A stretch of 38,190 bases of DNA from an uncultured Bacteroidota bacterium. Lineage in GTDB: Bacteria; Bacteroidota; Bacteroidia; Flavobacteriales; Flavobacteriaceae. The notes below the pieces were generated by a model that saw only the letters and a list, made by a program, of their open reading frames with translations, searched no databases and was not told the origin of the DNA. Location: contig CABXGL010000014.1 in NCBI GenBank assembly GCA_902511755.1, forward strand, positions 1 through 38,190. The letters run 5' to 3'. Below are positions 1-8,556 of the stretch, piece by piece. Made by a program: the position numbers and the translations under genes. Numbering within the stretch: the first letter of the stretch is position 1; each line of letters begins with the position of its first letter.

Positions 1-1
1 T

Positions 2-670
2 ATTTTGAGATCTATTCCTCAAGAAAATGTTCTATTTGTATCTAATCATCAAACTTATTTTGCAGATGTTTGTGCCATGTTCCATGTTTTCAATGCTAGC
101 TTGAGTGGAAGAGATGATTCTATTAAAAATATGACTTACCTATGGCAACCAAAATTGAATATTTATTTTATTGCTGCAAAAGAAACAATGAAGGATGGTT
201 TATTTCCTCGAATTTTAGCTTATGTTGGATCTGTTTCAATTGACAGAACATGGAGATCACATGGAGAAGATATAAATAGGCAAGTTAAAATTAGTGATAT
301 AACAAAAATAGGTACAGCACTTGATAATGGATGGGTAATTACTTTTCCTCAAGGAACTACAACTCCTTTTAAACCAATAAGAAAAGGGACGGCTCATATA
401 ATTAAAAAATATAAGCCAACTGTTGTTCCTATAGTTATAGATGGTTTTAGAAGATCTTTTGATAAAAAAGGAATAAGAATAAAAAAAAGAGATATTTTAC
501 AATCAATGGAAATTAAAAAACCTTTAGAAATAGATTATGAAAATGAATCTGTTGATAGCATAGTTGAAAAAATAGAATTTGCAATTGAGCAGCATCCTTC
601 ATTTTTAAAAGTATTATCTCAAGAACAAATTTCATTGCTTGAAGAAAGCAATAAAAAAAGAGAATGGTAG
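2..670 (+). CDS. PlsC-like 1-acyl-glycerol-phosphate acyltransferase family protein, 5' truncated
   Basis: This is the C-terminal part of a phospholipid/glycerol acyltransferase. The reading frame is open to the left edge, so the true start lies outside; the TTG at position 5 is not a convincing start. Seen: a catalytic-type block NHQTYFAD near the beginning and FPQGTT about 100 residues later, matching the NHxxxxD and FPEGTR blocks of the family, followed by a VPIVIDGF strand. The family transfers acyl chains to glycerol- or lipid-type acceptors at the inner face of the cytoplasmic membrane. The His-to-Asp spacing here is HX5D rather than the usual HX4D. The stop codon directly abuts the stop of the convergent sodC gene, with no spacer and no obvious terminator. 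The family call is confident; the exact acceptor lipid is unknown. Confidence 0.85.
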   Translation: MLRSIPQENVLFVSNHQTYFADVCAMFHVFNASLSGRDDSIKNMTYLWQPKLNIYFIAAKETMKDGLFPRILAYVGSVSIDRTWRSHGEDINRQVKISDITKIGTALDNGWVITFPQGTTTPFKPIRKGTAHIIKKYKPTVVPIVIDGFRRSFDKKGIRIKKRDILQSMEIKKPLEIDYENESVDSIVEKIEFAIEQHPSFLKVLSQEQISLLEESNKKREW

Positions 671-1207
671 TTAGTTTTTATCAGAAATTAATACATTTTC
701 ATTAATAATTCCTCCACAACTTATTCTAGAGCCTGCTGCTCCTGAGGGTTGAGAAGAGAAATCATCAATCCCCTGATGAACTATTATAGCTTTACCTATT
801 ATATTTTTTGTTTTATCATCACAATTTAAGCACCAAAGGTCTGTTTTAAAGGTAATAGTTCCAATTCCATTTTCATCAGCAATGAAATTCCCTATGTCTC
901 CTCTATGAAAACCACTTTCTTCTCCCCATTTTCCATGTTTAGTTAAAGTTGGATTCCAATGTCCTCCAGTGGATTTTCCATCATTTGAAGAGCAGTCAGA
1001 TTTTTCATGTAAATGAATGGCATATTCTTCAGGATCTAAGTTTTCTATTTTAGCAACCATAGTAACCTTATTATCCTCTTCAATAAATATAACGTTTCCA
1101 TTAACATCTGTTGAATTTTTTGATTCAAGTTCAACTATAATCATATTGGGTATACTACAACTAAATAAAAACAAAGATGTAATTAAAAACAGACAAGATT
1201 TTATCAT
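671..1207 (-). CDS. sodC: Cu/Zn superoxide dismutase, lipoprotein
   Basis: Cu/Zn superoxide dismutase, converting superoxide to hydrogen peroxide and oxygen outside the cytoplasm. The Met at 1207 is preferred over a longer in-frame Met at 1252, because it gives a clean lipoprotein signal (MIKSCLFLIT... ending LFSC, Cys17) and a purine-rich AAAAGGA upstream. The mature part has the copper-ligand block HLHEKSDC, the metal-loop block GGHWNPTLTKHG, FHRGD with the zinc-ligand Asp, and the C-terminal IVHQGIDD ... SRISCGG signature carrying the last copper His, the conserved Arg and a disulfide Cys. At 178 residues the length is normal for a bacterial SodC. The gene is divergent from the DUF3089/TonB/HMA run across 69 bases, which fits a shared metal theme. 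All key residues seem present. Confidence 0.95.
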   Translation of the reverse strand: MIKSCLFLITSLFLFSCSIPNMIIVELESKNSTDVNGNVIFIEEDNKVTMVAKIENLDPEEYAIHLHEKSDCSSNDGKSTGGHWNPTLTKHGKWGEESGFHRGDIGNFIADENGIGTITFKTDLWCLNCDDKTKNIIGKAIIVHQGIDDFSSQPSGAAGSRISCGGIINENVLISDKN

Positions 1208-1217
1208 AAGGATCCTT

Positions 1218-1249
1218 TTTGTTATAAAATTAGTAAAATATTTATTTTG
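1218..1249 (+). promoter_or_regulatory. Putative Bacteroidota promoter for the 1277 operon
   Basis: TTTG at 1218-1221 is followed after 21 bases by TATTTTG at 1243-1249, close to the Bacteroidota sigma-A pattern TTTG / TAnnTTTG. The start codon at 1277 lies 27 bases downstream. The stretch sits in the short divergent region shared with sodC. Seen by eye only. Confidence 0.45.
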
Positions 1250-1276
1250 CATGATTTTTGTTGTTAATTTTACATT

Positions 1277-2329
1277 ATGAAACGTTATTTTTTAATTGTC
1301 ATTCTTCTCTGTTTTTCTTCATGTGGTTTATTGTCAGAATTCAATAATGCTTCTGAATATTCTAGTGAGGAATATGGAAATTTTAAACCATCTGAACCTC
1401 CCAACTATAATAAATTAGATTCATGGGCGGTCCATCCTTTAAAAAAGAATAGTGAAATAAATTCTTTTATTAATCAAAATGATAAATTAGAAGTAAACGT
1501 TTTTTTTATTCATCCAACTTTATTTTGGGATAATAAAAACACATCATGGAACTCTGATATTTATGATCCCAAGATGAGAGACTTTGTAAGTTCTTCAAGC
1601 GTTAAATATCAAGCTTCAGCTTGGGCTAGTGTTGGAGATTTATATGTCCCTCATTATAGACAAGCCCATATAAGAGTTTTTAGAGAATCTTTTTGGTTAA
1701 ATGGAGGTGAGCAAGCCTATGAATTAGCCTATAATGATGTTAGAAATGCTTTTAAAATATTTTTAGAAAAATATAATAACAACAAACCAATCATATTAGC
1801 TGGACATAGTCAAGGAGCTGGTCACGCTAAAAAAATATTGCAGGAATTTTTTGATGGAAAACCACTTCAAAATAAATTGGTTGCTGCGTACTTAATTGGT
1901 ACTAAAATTACTGATAAAGATTTCGTTAATTTAAGATTAATGGATTCCAAAGATGAAACAGGTGGTTTTGTTACATGGAATACATATCGATTAATGTCTG
2001 AGAGGAAGACAAATAAAGCTTCACTTACTGTTGATAGAGATTGGATAAAAGGGGCATTGTGTTCTAATCCTATAACTTGGGACAATAATAAAACCTCTAC
2101 CTATGAAGAGCATAAAGGTTTTCTTTATTTTAATAAAAAAATATATCCAAACACTGTAAAAATTGAAGATATAGATGATAAAGTTTATGTCAAATTACCC
2201 AAAATGGGGATACTTAAAAAAATATTGGTTTCAACAGTCAAGGATTATCATAAAGCTGATATTAATTTATTTTGGGAAGATATTAGAATCAATTCAATTG
2301 ATAGATCAAAAGCATTTCTAAATAGATGA
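1277..2329 (+). CDS. DUF3089 alpha/beta-hydrolase-like lipoprotein
   Basis: A 350-residue predicted lipoprotein (signal MKRYFLIVILLCFSSC, acylated Cys16) resembling the DUF3089 family, which has an alpha/beta-hydrolase fold. The nucleophile elbow is GHSQG at residues 176-180 with Ser178 as likely catalytic serine. The conserved early block VFFIHPTLFW (about 75-84) and a WASVGDLYVPHYRQA region (about 116-130) also fit the family. The substrate is unknown; esterase or lipase activity is an inference from the fold. Its stop overlaps the start of the TonB receptor (ATGA), so the two are translationally coupled. It heads the run that continues through the HMA proteins. The role in a metal locus is unclear; it may process an organic ligand. 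Confidence 0.8.
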   Translation: MKRYFLIVILLCFSSCGLLSEFNNASEYSSEEYGNFKPSEPPNYNKLDSWAVHPLKKNSEINSFINQNDKLEVNVFFIHPTLFWDNKNTSWNSDIYDPKMRDFVSSSSVKYQASAWASVGDLYVPHYRQAHIRVFRESFWLNGGEQAYELAYNDVRNAFKIFLEKYNNNKPIILAGHSQGAGHAKKILQEFFDGKPLQNKLVAAYLIGTKITDKDFVNLRLMDSKDETGGFVTWNTYRLMSERKTNKASLTVDRDWIKGALCSNPITWDNNKTSTYEEHKGFLYFNKKIYPNTVKIEDIDDKVYVKLPKMGILKKILVSTVKDYHKADINLFWEDIRINSIDRSKAFLNR

Positions 2330-4563
2330 GAATAAGATTTTTTCTTATTGTTTTACTTTTATTTTCAAAATCTCATTCTCAAGAGTTATTAAATGGAAAA
2401 GTATCATTTATAAATAATGAAAATAAATCAATCCCTTTAGAAGGAGTAAGTATTTATTGGCAAGAATCTTCTGTAGGAGTTATTTCAGATGTAAATGGAA
2501 ATTATTCCATACCCTTTATTAAATCAACTAATTTATTAGTATTTAAAATGCTGGGGTTTAAAGAAGATGTAGTTACAATTAATAAGATTATAAATTATGA
2601 TCATATATTAAAAAATGAATCTAATGATTTAGATGAGGTTATTGTTTCGAAACGAAAAAATACAATTCAAAAATCATATTTTAAAACACAAAATATTGTT
2701 AATGTTTCAAGTGATGAATTATTAAAGGCAGCTTGTTGTAATATTTCGGAAAGTTTTGAAACAAATCCATCGATCGATGTAAGTTATTCAAATGCAATTA
2801 CTGGGGTAAAACAGGTTAGAATGCTTGGTTTAGAAAGTCCATACTTATTGATTACAGAAGAAAATATTCCTATGGTAAGAGGAGCCTCTCAAGTTTTTGG
2901 ATTGTCATTTATTCCCGGAACTTGGGTAGAAAGTATGCAGATTACTAAGGGAATGGGAAGTGTTGTAAATGGATTTGAAAGTATTTCAGGCCAAATAAAC
3001 GTAGAATTAAAAAAACCAATAAATGATGCACCTATTTTTATAAATGTTTTTAGTTCTAATATGGGAAGAAAAGAAATGAATTTACATTTAAATAAAAAAC
3101 TAAATGAAAAATTTAGTACAGGACTTTTTCTTCATGCTGATAAGAACTCTACTATTCATGATAATAATTCTGATGGATTTTTAGATCACCCAAAATACAA
3201 AGGATTCAATTTTTTTAACAGATGGCAATATACAGATTTGGAAAAAGGAGTAGTAGGTTTTTTAGGATTCAGGTTTATGAAAAATGAAAAGGATTCAGGT
3301 GAAGATGTTGATAATATGAAAGTTAAAAGGTTGCCATGGCTAAGCGAAATTAATACTAATAGATTTGATTCAAACTTTAAATTTGGATATGTAAATCCAG
3401 AAATTCCTTATGAGACCATTGGAGCTCAAATTGCTTATTCAAGTCACGAACAAAAATCTTTTTTTGGAATAAGAAATTATGATATAAATCATAATAGTTT
3501 TTATTCAAATTTTATTTATAATTCAATTCTAGGAAATACAATGCATAAGTTTAAAGGAGGCTTTAGTTACTCTTATGATGATTTTGATGAAATTGTTGAT
3601 ACTGAAAAAAGAAATTATAACAGAAAAGATAAATCATTTGGAAGTTTTTTTGAATATAGTTATGATGATTTAGAAAAGTTAAGTTTGGTGGCTGGTTTGA
3701 GATACGATTTTCATAATAATTTAGGTTCTTTTTTTACTCCCAGATTTCATATTAGATATCAGCCATTAGAAAGATCAGTTTTTAGATTTTCAGTTGGATC
3801 TGGAAGAAAATCCTCTAATATTTTTTCTGAGAATCAGGGAGTTTTTTCAACTGGTCGAAAGATTTATATTGATAATAATAATGGAAATTTTTATGGATTA
3901 AAATCTGAAAAGGCCTCAAATTATGGCATTAGTTTTCGACAAGGTTTTTTACTTAATAATCAAGAGGGTGATATAACTGTGGATTATTACATTACTGATT
4001 TTATAAATCAAATTGTTGTTGATTGGGAAAAACAAGGAGAATTACATTTTTATAATCTCGAAGGAAAAAGTTTTGCTAAGAGTTTTCAAATAGAATTAGA
4101 TTATCAAATATCAAAAGATATAAGAATTAAATCAGCTTATAAAAATTATGTTGTTAAGAAACAATATAATTCAGGTTTTAAACAAAATCCATTGACTCCT
4201 AAAAACAGATTTTTTACCAATATAGATTTTTCATCAAAACCTATTGAAAATGGTTCTTATTGGAGATACGATATTACCTATAACTGGATAGGGAAACAGA
4301 GGATGCCACTGCATTCTATGTATCCTTCTTTAATTACATCAAATGGACTTTCACCTTCATATAATTTAATAAACACTCAATTAACCAGAGTGTTTTCTTC
4401 AAAATTTGAGATATATATTGGTGGTGAAAATATAGGTAATTATAACCAGATTAATCCTATTTTGGATTCTACAAACCCATTTGGATTAAATTTTGATAGC
4501 TCTCAAATTTATGCTCCAATTATGGGTACAATGCTGTATATAGGAATTAGATTAAAATTGTAA
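2326..4563 (+). CDS. TonB-dependent outer-membrane receptor with carboxypeptidase-like N-domain and CC motif
   Basis: Outer-membrane active transporter of 745 residues. Order: signal peptide (1-18, ending SHSQ), carboxypeptidase-regulatory-like beta domain (about 20-100, containing the typical DVNGNYSIPF turn), plug (about 115-230, with QVRMLGL, SGQINVELKKP) and a beta-barrel to the C-terminus, which ends in aromatic/hydrophobic alternation (YIGIRLKL). Within the plug, LLKAACCNISESFE has adjacent cysteines at 137-138, unusual for a receptor and matched by CC pairs in the two following HMA proteins. Start overlaps the DUF3089 stop by four bases. The family imports metal chelates, cofactors or glycans using TonB energy. 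The HMA neighbours and nearby sodC point to copper or another soft metal; the substrate is inferred. Confidence 0.9.
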   Translation: MRIRFFLIVLLLFSKSHSQELLNGKVSFINNENKSIPLEGVSIYWQESSVGVISDVNGNYSIPFIKSTNLLVFKMLGFKEDVVTINKIINYDHILKNESNDLDEVIVSKRKNTIQKSYFKTQNIVNVSSDELLKAACCNISESFETNPSIDVSYSNAITGVKQVRMLGLESPYLLITEENIPMVRGASQVFGLSFIPGTWVESMQITKGMGSVVNGFESISGQINVELKKPINDAPIFINVFSSNMGRKEMNLHLNKKLNEKFSTGLFLHADKNSTIHDNNSDGFLDHPKYKGFNFFNRWQYTDLEKGVVGFLGFRFMKNEKDSGEDVDNMKVKRLPWLSEINTNRFDSNFKFGYVNPEIPYETIGAQIAYSSHEQKSFFGIRNYDINHNSFYSNFIYNSILGNTMHKFKGGFSYSYDDFDEIVDTEKRNYNRKDKSFGSFFEYSYDDLEKLSLVAGLRYDFHNNLGSFFTPRFHIRYQPLERSVFRFSVGSGRKSSNIFSENQGVFSTGRKIYIDNNNGNFYGLKSEKASNYGISFRQGFLLNNQEGDITVDYYITDFINQIVVDWEKQGELHFYNLEGKSFAKSFQIELDYQISKDIRIKSAYKNYVVKKQYNSGFKQNPLTPKNRFFTNIDFSSKPIENGSYWRYDITYNWIGKQRMPLHSMYPSLITSNGLSPSYNLINTQLTRVFSSKFEIYIGGENIGNYNQINPILDSTNPFGLNFDSSQIYAPIMGTMLYIGIRLKL

Positions 4564-4580
4564 CTTTAAATTACTTTATT

Positions 4581-4925
4581 ATGAGATATTTATTTGTTTT
4601 ACTTTTTTTTATTAGCAGTTTCATTTACAGTCAAGATATTAATAATAAATCTGTAAAGACCTCCTTTAAGGTTAGTGGAGTTTGTGAAATGTGTAAATTA
4701 AGAATTGAAAAGGGAGCAATCAAAATAAAAGGAGTTAAGTATGCTAGTTGGGATGTAAATTCAAATAAACTCTCTATTATATATAATTCAAACAAAATAA
4801 ATATTGATAATATTCATAAAAACATTGCCAAATTTGGCCATGACACTGACAAATACAAAGCAACTGATGAAGTATATCAAAGTTTACCTGAGTGTTGCTA
4901 TTATAAAACATTGTCAATTCATTAA
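4581..4925 (+). CDS. Secreted heavy-metal-associated (HMA) domain protein 1
   Basis: A 114-residue exported protein: signal peptide (about 1-18, ending IYSQ), then one HMA-like beta-alpha-beta domain. The metal site is GVCEMC (Cys35, Cys38), with the CxxC form of Cu(I)/heavy-metal chaperones but Met inside the pair and no preceding GMT. The segment VKYASWDVNSNKLSIIY matches the second strand region, and IHKNIAKFGHDT the last helix. A second cysteine pair, LPECC (Cys105-106), lies near the C-terminus. It sits 17 bases after the TonB receptor and 9 bases before a paralogue with the same layout. Probable role: periplasmic binding or hand-over of a soft metal. The metal is not identified. Confidence 0.85.
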   Translation: MRYLFVLLFFISSFIYSQDINNKSVKTSFKVSGVCEMCKLRIEKGAIKIKGVKYASWDVNSNKLSIIYNSNKINIDNIHKNIAKFGHDTDKYKATDEVYQSLPECCYYKTLSIH

Positions 4926-4934
4926 ATTAAAAAC

Positions 4935-5336
4935 ATGAAAAAGAACTTACTAATTGTTGGTATTATACTAATAGCAGGATATACTATTATTGTATTTGGT
5001 TCCAAATCTTCAAAAGTTGAACCTTCTCCTGAAAAAATAGTTGAACTTATGGGTACGGAAACTTCTTTCGGAGTTAAGGGTAATTGTGGAATGTGTAAAG
5101 AAACAATTGAATCAGCTGCAAATTCATTAGATGGAGTAATTACAGCAAATTGGAATAAAGAAACTAAACAACTTAGCTTAGTTTATGATTCTCAAATTAC
5201 AGATTTACTGAGCGTTCATCAAGCTATTGCTAATTCAGGGTATGGTACTGAATTAGTGGATTACGATATGGATAAATATGAAAATTTACCATTGTGTTGT
5301 AAATATGATCCTGATATGGAAGTGAAAATAAATTAA
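4935..5336 (+). CDS. Membrane-anchored heavy-metal-associated (HMA) domain protein 2
   Basis: Paralogue of the preceding gene, 133 residues. An N-terminal hydrophobic segment (about 4-21) lacks a clear cleavage or lipobox site, so it may stay as a membrane anchor. The HMA-like domain carries GNCGMC (Cys51, Cys54), followed by ESAANSLDGVITANWN and a final helix VHQAIANSGYGT. The C-terminal LPLCC (Cys121-122) repeats the CC pair of its neighbour. Only nine bases separate the two genes, so they are cotranscribed. Together with the receptor it suggests a relay of a soft metal such as copper through the periplasm. Function is inferred from the domain and context. Confidence 0.85.
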   Translation: MKKNLLIVGIILIAGYTIIVFGSKSSKVEPSPEKIVELMGTETSFGVKGNCGMCKETIESAANSLDGVITANWNKETKQLSLVYDSQITDLLSVHQAIANSGYGTELVDYDMDKYENLPLCCKYDPDMEVKIN

Positions 5337-5372
5337 TTTTTATTAAATTTAAATTAACAAAACAAAAACATT

Positions 5373-6059
5373 ATGAAAAAACTAATATTATTATTTACAT
5401 TATGTATGCTTACATCTTGTAATAACACTGCTGTTAAAAAAATAACTGACTCATTTACTCCTGAGCCAGAAATTATTGAGATAGAAAAGGTTGTATCCAA
5501 TGGAGAACCTGAAGGTCCACATACATCAACTGAATGGAAAGTTTGGGCTTATAGTACAGCTGCACCTTCTTATATAGCTGCTAACTGTACTGTTCTCGAT
5601 GTAGATGGTACAGTTCTAAGAGAAGGAACTAATGGTTGGACAGCAATGGCAGCTAACCCTAGAGGAATGTCTGATCCAGAAAATGGATGGAAAGATCCAC
5701 ACGAAGCTATGCCGATGGTTGGAGATGGTCCAGCTATGCAATGGGCAATGGCTTATATGTCTGGGAAAACCCCTGAAATGGATAAAGATGGATGGGCTTG
5801 GATGTTACACGGAGACATGGGTGAGGATAATAGAAAACATCTTGTTATTGATGAAGAAGGTGTTGCAAAAGCAAAAGCTGATGGGGAATGGATTGAATCA
5901 GGCGCTCATTTAATGTTATTTCCTAAGGATCCAGCTAGTTTAGAAGGTCAAACAACTGACTTTAATACTGGAGCTCCTTACGTTATGTTTAAAGGAACTG
6001 GTTATGATCACTTAATGATTCCTGTACAAGATTACTACAAATATCAAGCTCCTAAATAA
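5373..6059 (+). CDS. Uncharacterised lipoprotein rich in Trp, Gly and Met
   Basis: A 228-residue lipoprotein (MKKLILLFTLCMLTSC, Cys16) that I do not assign to a named family. The mature part is acidic, with a Pro/Glu-rich linker (about 27-50) and then a compact domain with many Trp, Met, Gly and Asp. Features include EWKVWAYSTAAPSYIAANC (about 53-71), VLDVDGTVLREGTNGW (about 72-88), and HEAMPMVGDGPAMQWAMAYM (about 111-130). It lies 36 bases after the HMA pair, in the same direction, and is followed by a strong terminator, so it is probably the last gene of the metal-linked run. The Met- and His-containing stretches could bind metal, but that is speculation. Codon use and composition look native. 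Confidence 0.8.
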   Translation: MKKLILLFTLCMLTSCNNTAVKKITDSFTPEPEIIEIEKVVSNGEPEGPHTSTEWKVWAYSTAAPSYIAANCTVLDVDGTVLREGTNGWTAMAANPRGMSDPENGWKDPHEAMPMVGDGPAMQWAMAYMSGKTPEMDKDGWAWMLHGDMGEDNRKHLVIDEEGVAKAKADGEWIESGAHLMLFPKDPASLEGQTTDFNTGAPYVMFKGTGYDHLMIPVQDYYKYQAPK

Positions 6060-6081
6060 AAGTAAATTATTACTTAATTAC

Positions 6082-6112
6082 AAAAAAAACCTTCTATTAA
6101 GAGGGTTTTTTT
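6082..6112. terminator. Bidirectional intrinsic terminator between convergent genes
   Basis: Left arm AAAAACCTTC and right arm GAGGGTTTTT (6101-6110) pair around the loop TATTAA (6095-6100), with one G-T wobble. A-tracts on the left and T-tracts on the right make it work in both directions. It serves the 5373 gene and the convergent permease, whose stop codon (6097-6099) lies in the loop. Confidence 0.8.
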
Positions 6113-7401
6113 ATTTTCATTATGTAATAAAATGGTATTCCAATTAATAATAATATAGAACCATAATATATAGATTCAATTCCTGAACCAAAAATTGCCC
6201 ATAAAGAATAACTAAGACCTAAAAACCCTAGTATGGTAGATTTAAGAATTTTAATTTTTAAATATTTTTTTCCAATATGATATAGTATATAAGAAGCACT
6301 AACAAATAAATATGGAATAAGAGTAGATAATGTAGTTAATAGAATCAAAAATTCAAACCTATCAACTAATCCTTCTGTAAAATTCATAGTCATTACAAAT
6401 GATGTAAGTATACTACCTACAAGCAAACTAATCACTGGAAAACCTTTTTTATTTTTTTTATTAAAAATTTTTGGAAAAAGTTTATCATTAGCCATAGTCA
6501 TAGGCATATAACTTGTTATTAAAATCCACCCATTAAGTGCACCAATTGCTGAAATTGCTGCCCCTGCTGAAACAAAATAACCTGCATATTTACCTCCAAT
6601 AACTTGACCAGCTTCTGCAAATGGTGCAGGAGAATTAATTATTATTTCAGTAGGTAATATGCCAAATAAAATTACCGTTCCAAAAATGTAAACCAGAGTA
6701 GAAATTATAGTCCCTATCATAGTAGCCTTAGGTATATTCTTTTCAGGATTTTTAATGTTTTCTGCTGGAATACTTGCACATTCTATCCCTAAAAAAGCAT
6801 AGAGGGTCATAACACATACAATCGGTAAAATTTCAAAATCACTTTGGTCTGTTATATTAAACTTGGGAAAGACATTATAATCAAAGACAAATAATCCAGC
6901 AATAATAATGAAGATAAGAGGGATTAATTTTGCAATTGTTGTAAAAATTTGAATATTTCCAGATGATTTAAAACCTTTTGATGAAGTATATGTAAATAGC
7001 CAAATAAAAAAAAGTCCTGTTAATGTAGCATAAAATGAATTTGTTGCTAGTTCTGGAATAAAAAAACTTAATGCACTTACTATAGCAACAGCAATTGCTG
7101 CATTATTAATCCAACAAGAAATCCAATACCCCCATGCAACTAAAAAACCAATAAAATCTCCAAAGACTACTTTTGAATAAATGTAAGGCCCACCACTTTG
7201 TCCTTTAAGTATTTTACTAAAATTACTGAATATTTTGGCTAAGATTAAAGCTCCAGTAGCAGTAAGTACCCAACCTAAAATACTTATACTTCCAAATTTT
7301 CCTAGACTGGCTGGAAGAACAAAAATTCCTGCACCAATCATATTTCCAATTATTAGTGAAGTTGCTGCTAATAATCCTATTTTTTCATTTTGTTGAGTCA
7401 T
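6097..7401 (-). CDS. APC-family amino acid/polyamine permease
   Basis: A 434-residue integral membrane transporter of the amino acid-polyamine-organocation (APC) superfamily. The N-terminal GNMIGAGIFVLP (residues 19-30) is the characteristic unwound TM1 substrate-binding segment. GWVLTATGALILA follows (TM2), and WGYWISCWINNAAIA is typical of the AdiC/PotE/YjeM-type branch. About 12 hydrophobic segments are visible and the length matches the family. Likely function: exchange or proton-coupled uptake of an amino acid or its decarboxylation product; the substrate cannot be read from the sequence. It is divergent from the Rieske oxygenase with only 31 bases between start codons, so co-regulation is possible. 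Its stop codon lies inside the terminator at 6082-6112. Confidence 0.9.
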   Translation of the reverse strand: MTQQNEKIGLLAATSLIIGNMIGAGIFVLPASLGKFGSISILGWVLTATGALILAKIFSNFSKILKGQSGGPYIYSKVVFGDFIGFLVAWGYWISCWINNAAIAVAIVSALSFFIPELATNSFYATLTGLFFIWLFTYTSSKGFKSSGNIQIFTTIAKLIPLIFIIIAGLFVFDYNVFPKFNITDQSDFEILPIVCVMTLYAFLGIECASIPAENIKNPEKNIPKATMIGTIISTLVYIFGTVILFGILPTEIIINSPAPFAEAGQVIGGKYAGYFVSAGAAISAIGALNGWILITSYMPMTMANDKLFPKIFNKKNKKGFPVISLLVGSILTSFVMTMNFTEGLVDRFEFLILLTTLSTLIPYLFVSASYILYHIGKKYLKIKILKSTILGFLGLSYSLWAIFGSGIESIYYGSILLLIGIPFYYIMKIKKPS

Positions 7402-7432
7402 AATAAAAATTTATATTCAATAAAATTTCTTT

Positions 7433-8533
7433 ATGTCAATTAAAGATAAATATAATATTGATCCAGATATATCAAAAGCCGAAACTTTACCATCTTCATT
7501 TTATAAAGATGCTTCAGTTTTTGAAGAAATTAAATCAAAAATTTTTTTAAAATCTTGGCAATGGATTGGTGATTCAGACCTTGTTCCGGAGAAAGATTCC
7601 GTATACCCACTTTTCCTTTTGCAGGATTATTTATCTGAACCTATTGTGATTACTAGATCAGATGATGATAATATAAATTGCATGACAAATGTATGTACAC
7701 ATCGTGGAAATATAATGGTATTGGAACCAGGAAAAATGAAAAAACTGATATGTATGTATCACGGAAGAAGATTTGATAATAAAGGAAAATATGAATATAT
7801 GCCTGAATTTAAAGATGCTAAAAATTATCCAAGAGCATGTGATAGTTTACATAATTTTCCATTAAGAAAATGGGGTAAATTACTTTTTGTTGGATTAAAC
7901 CCAGCTTTTGATTTTCAACAGGTAATCGATAAAATGAATGAAAGGATTGGATTTCTTCCAATTGATAAATTTAAATTTGATAATTCACTATCAAAAGATT
8001 TTAATATAAAATCTCATTGGGCTTTATATTGTGACAATTATTTAGAAGGCTTTCATATCCCTTTTGTTCATAAGGATTTAAATGAAGTTCTAGACTATAA
8101 AAATTATACTACTGAAGTTTATAAGTATTGTAATTTACAAATTGGTTATAGTGAAGATGATTCTGAAGTTTTTGATCTTCCTAGAGGACATATTGACTAT
8201 GGGAAAAATGTTGCCGCTTACTATTATTGGGTTTTCCCAAATATGATGTTTAATTTCTATCCCTGGGGTGTTTCAATTAACCTTGTTCAACCTATCTCTG
8301 AATCATTTACTAAAGTTTCATTTAGATCTTATGTGTTTGATAATACTAAATTAAATAGGGGAGCGGGGAATGATCTTCAAAAGGTAGAGGAAGAAGACGA
8401 GTTTGTTGTGGAAAATGTACATATAGGGTTAAATTCTTCCTTTTATAAAGCTGGAAGGTTTTCTCCTACAAAAGAACAAGGAGTGCACCATTTCCATAAT
8501 TTAATTTCAGACTTTATGAACTCTGAATATTAA
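7433..8533 (+). CDS. Rieske [2Fe-2S] ring-hydroxylating-type oxygenase, alpha subunit
   Basis: A 366-residue terminal oxygenase component. The N-terminal Rieske domain has C88-x-H90 (CTH) and C107-xx-H110 (CMYH), the four ligands of the [2Fe-2S] cluster. The C-terminal catalytic domain has a non-heme iron site: CDNYLEGFHIPFVH provides His208 and His213, and EED at about 320-322 probably gives the Asp ligand. GRFSPTKEQGVHHFH near the end is typical of the choline/betaine/carnitine and aromatic oxygenase branch. Such enzymes oxidise a small organic substrate with O2 and need a ferredoxin/flavin reductase; none is encoded in this window. Divergent with the APC permease, which may import the substrate. 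Substrate unresolved. Confidence 0.9.
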   Translation: MSIKDKYNIDPDISKAETLPSSFYKDASVFEEIKSKIFLKSWQWIGDSDLVPEKDSVYPLFLLQDYLSEPIVITRSDDDNINCMTNVCTHRGNIMVLEPGKMKKLICMYHGRRFDNKGKYEYMPEFKDAKNYPRACDSLHNFPLRKWGKLLFVGLNPAFDFQQVIDKMNERIGFLPIDKFKFDNSLSKDFNIKSHWALYCDNYLEGFHIPFVHKDLNEVLDYKNYTTEVYKYCNLQIGYSEDDSEVFDLPRGHIDYGKNVAAYYYWVFPNMMFNFYPWGVSINLVQPISESFTKVSFRSYVFDNTKLNRGAGNDLQKVEEEDEFVVENVHIGLNSSFYKAGRFSPTKEQGVHHFHNLISDFMNSEY

Positions 8534-8556
8534 AATAATTAATTAACATTATAGTT

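Noticed and set aside
1017-1280. An 87-codon plus-strand ORF
   Set aside because: It lies antisense to sodC, which has all metal ligands, and has no ribosome-binding or family support.
5632-5913. A 93-codon ORF in another frame within the 5373 lipoprotein gene
   Set aside because: It overlaps a gene with a clear lipoprotein signal and shows no start signal or family features.
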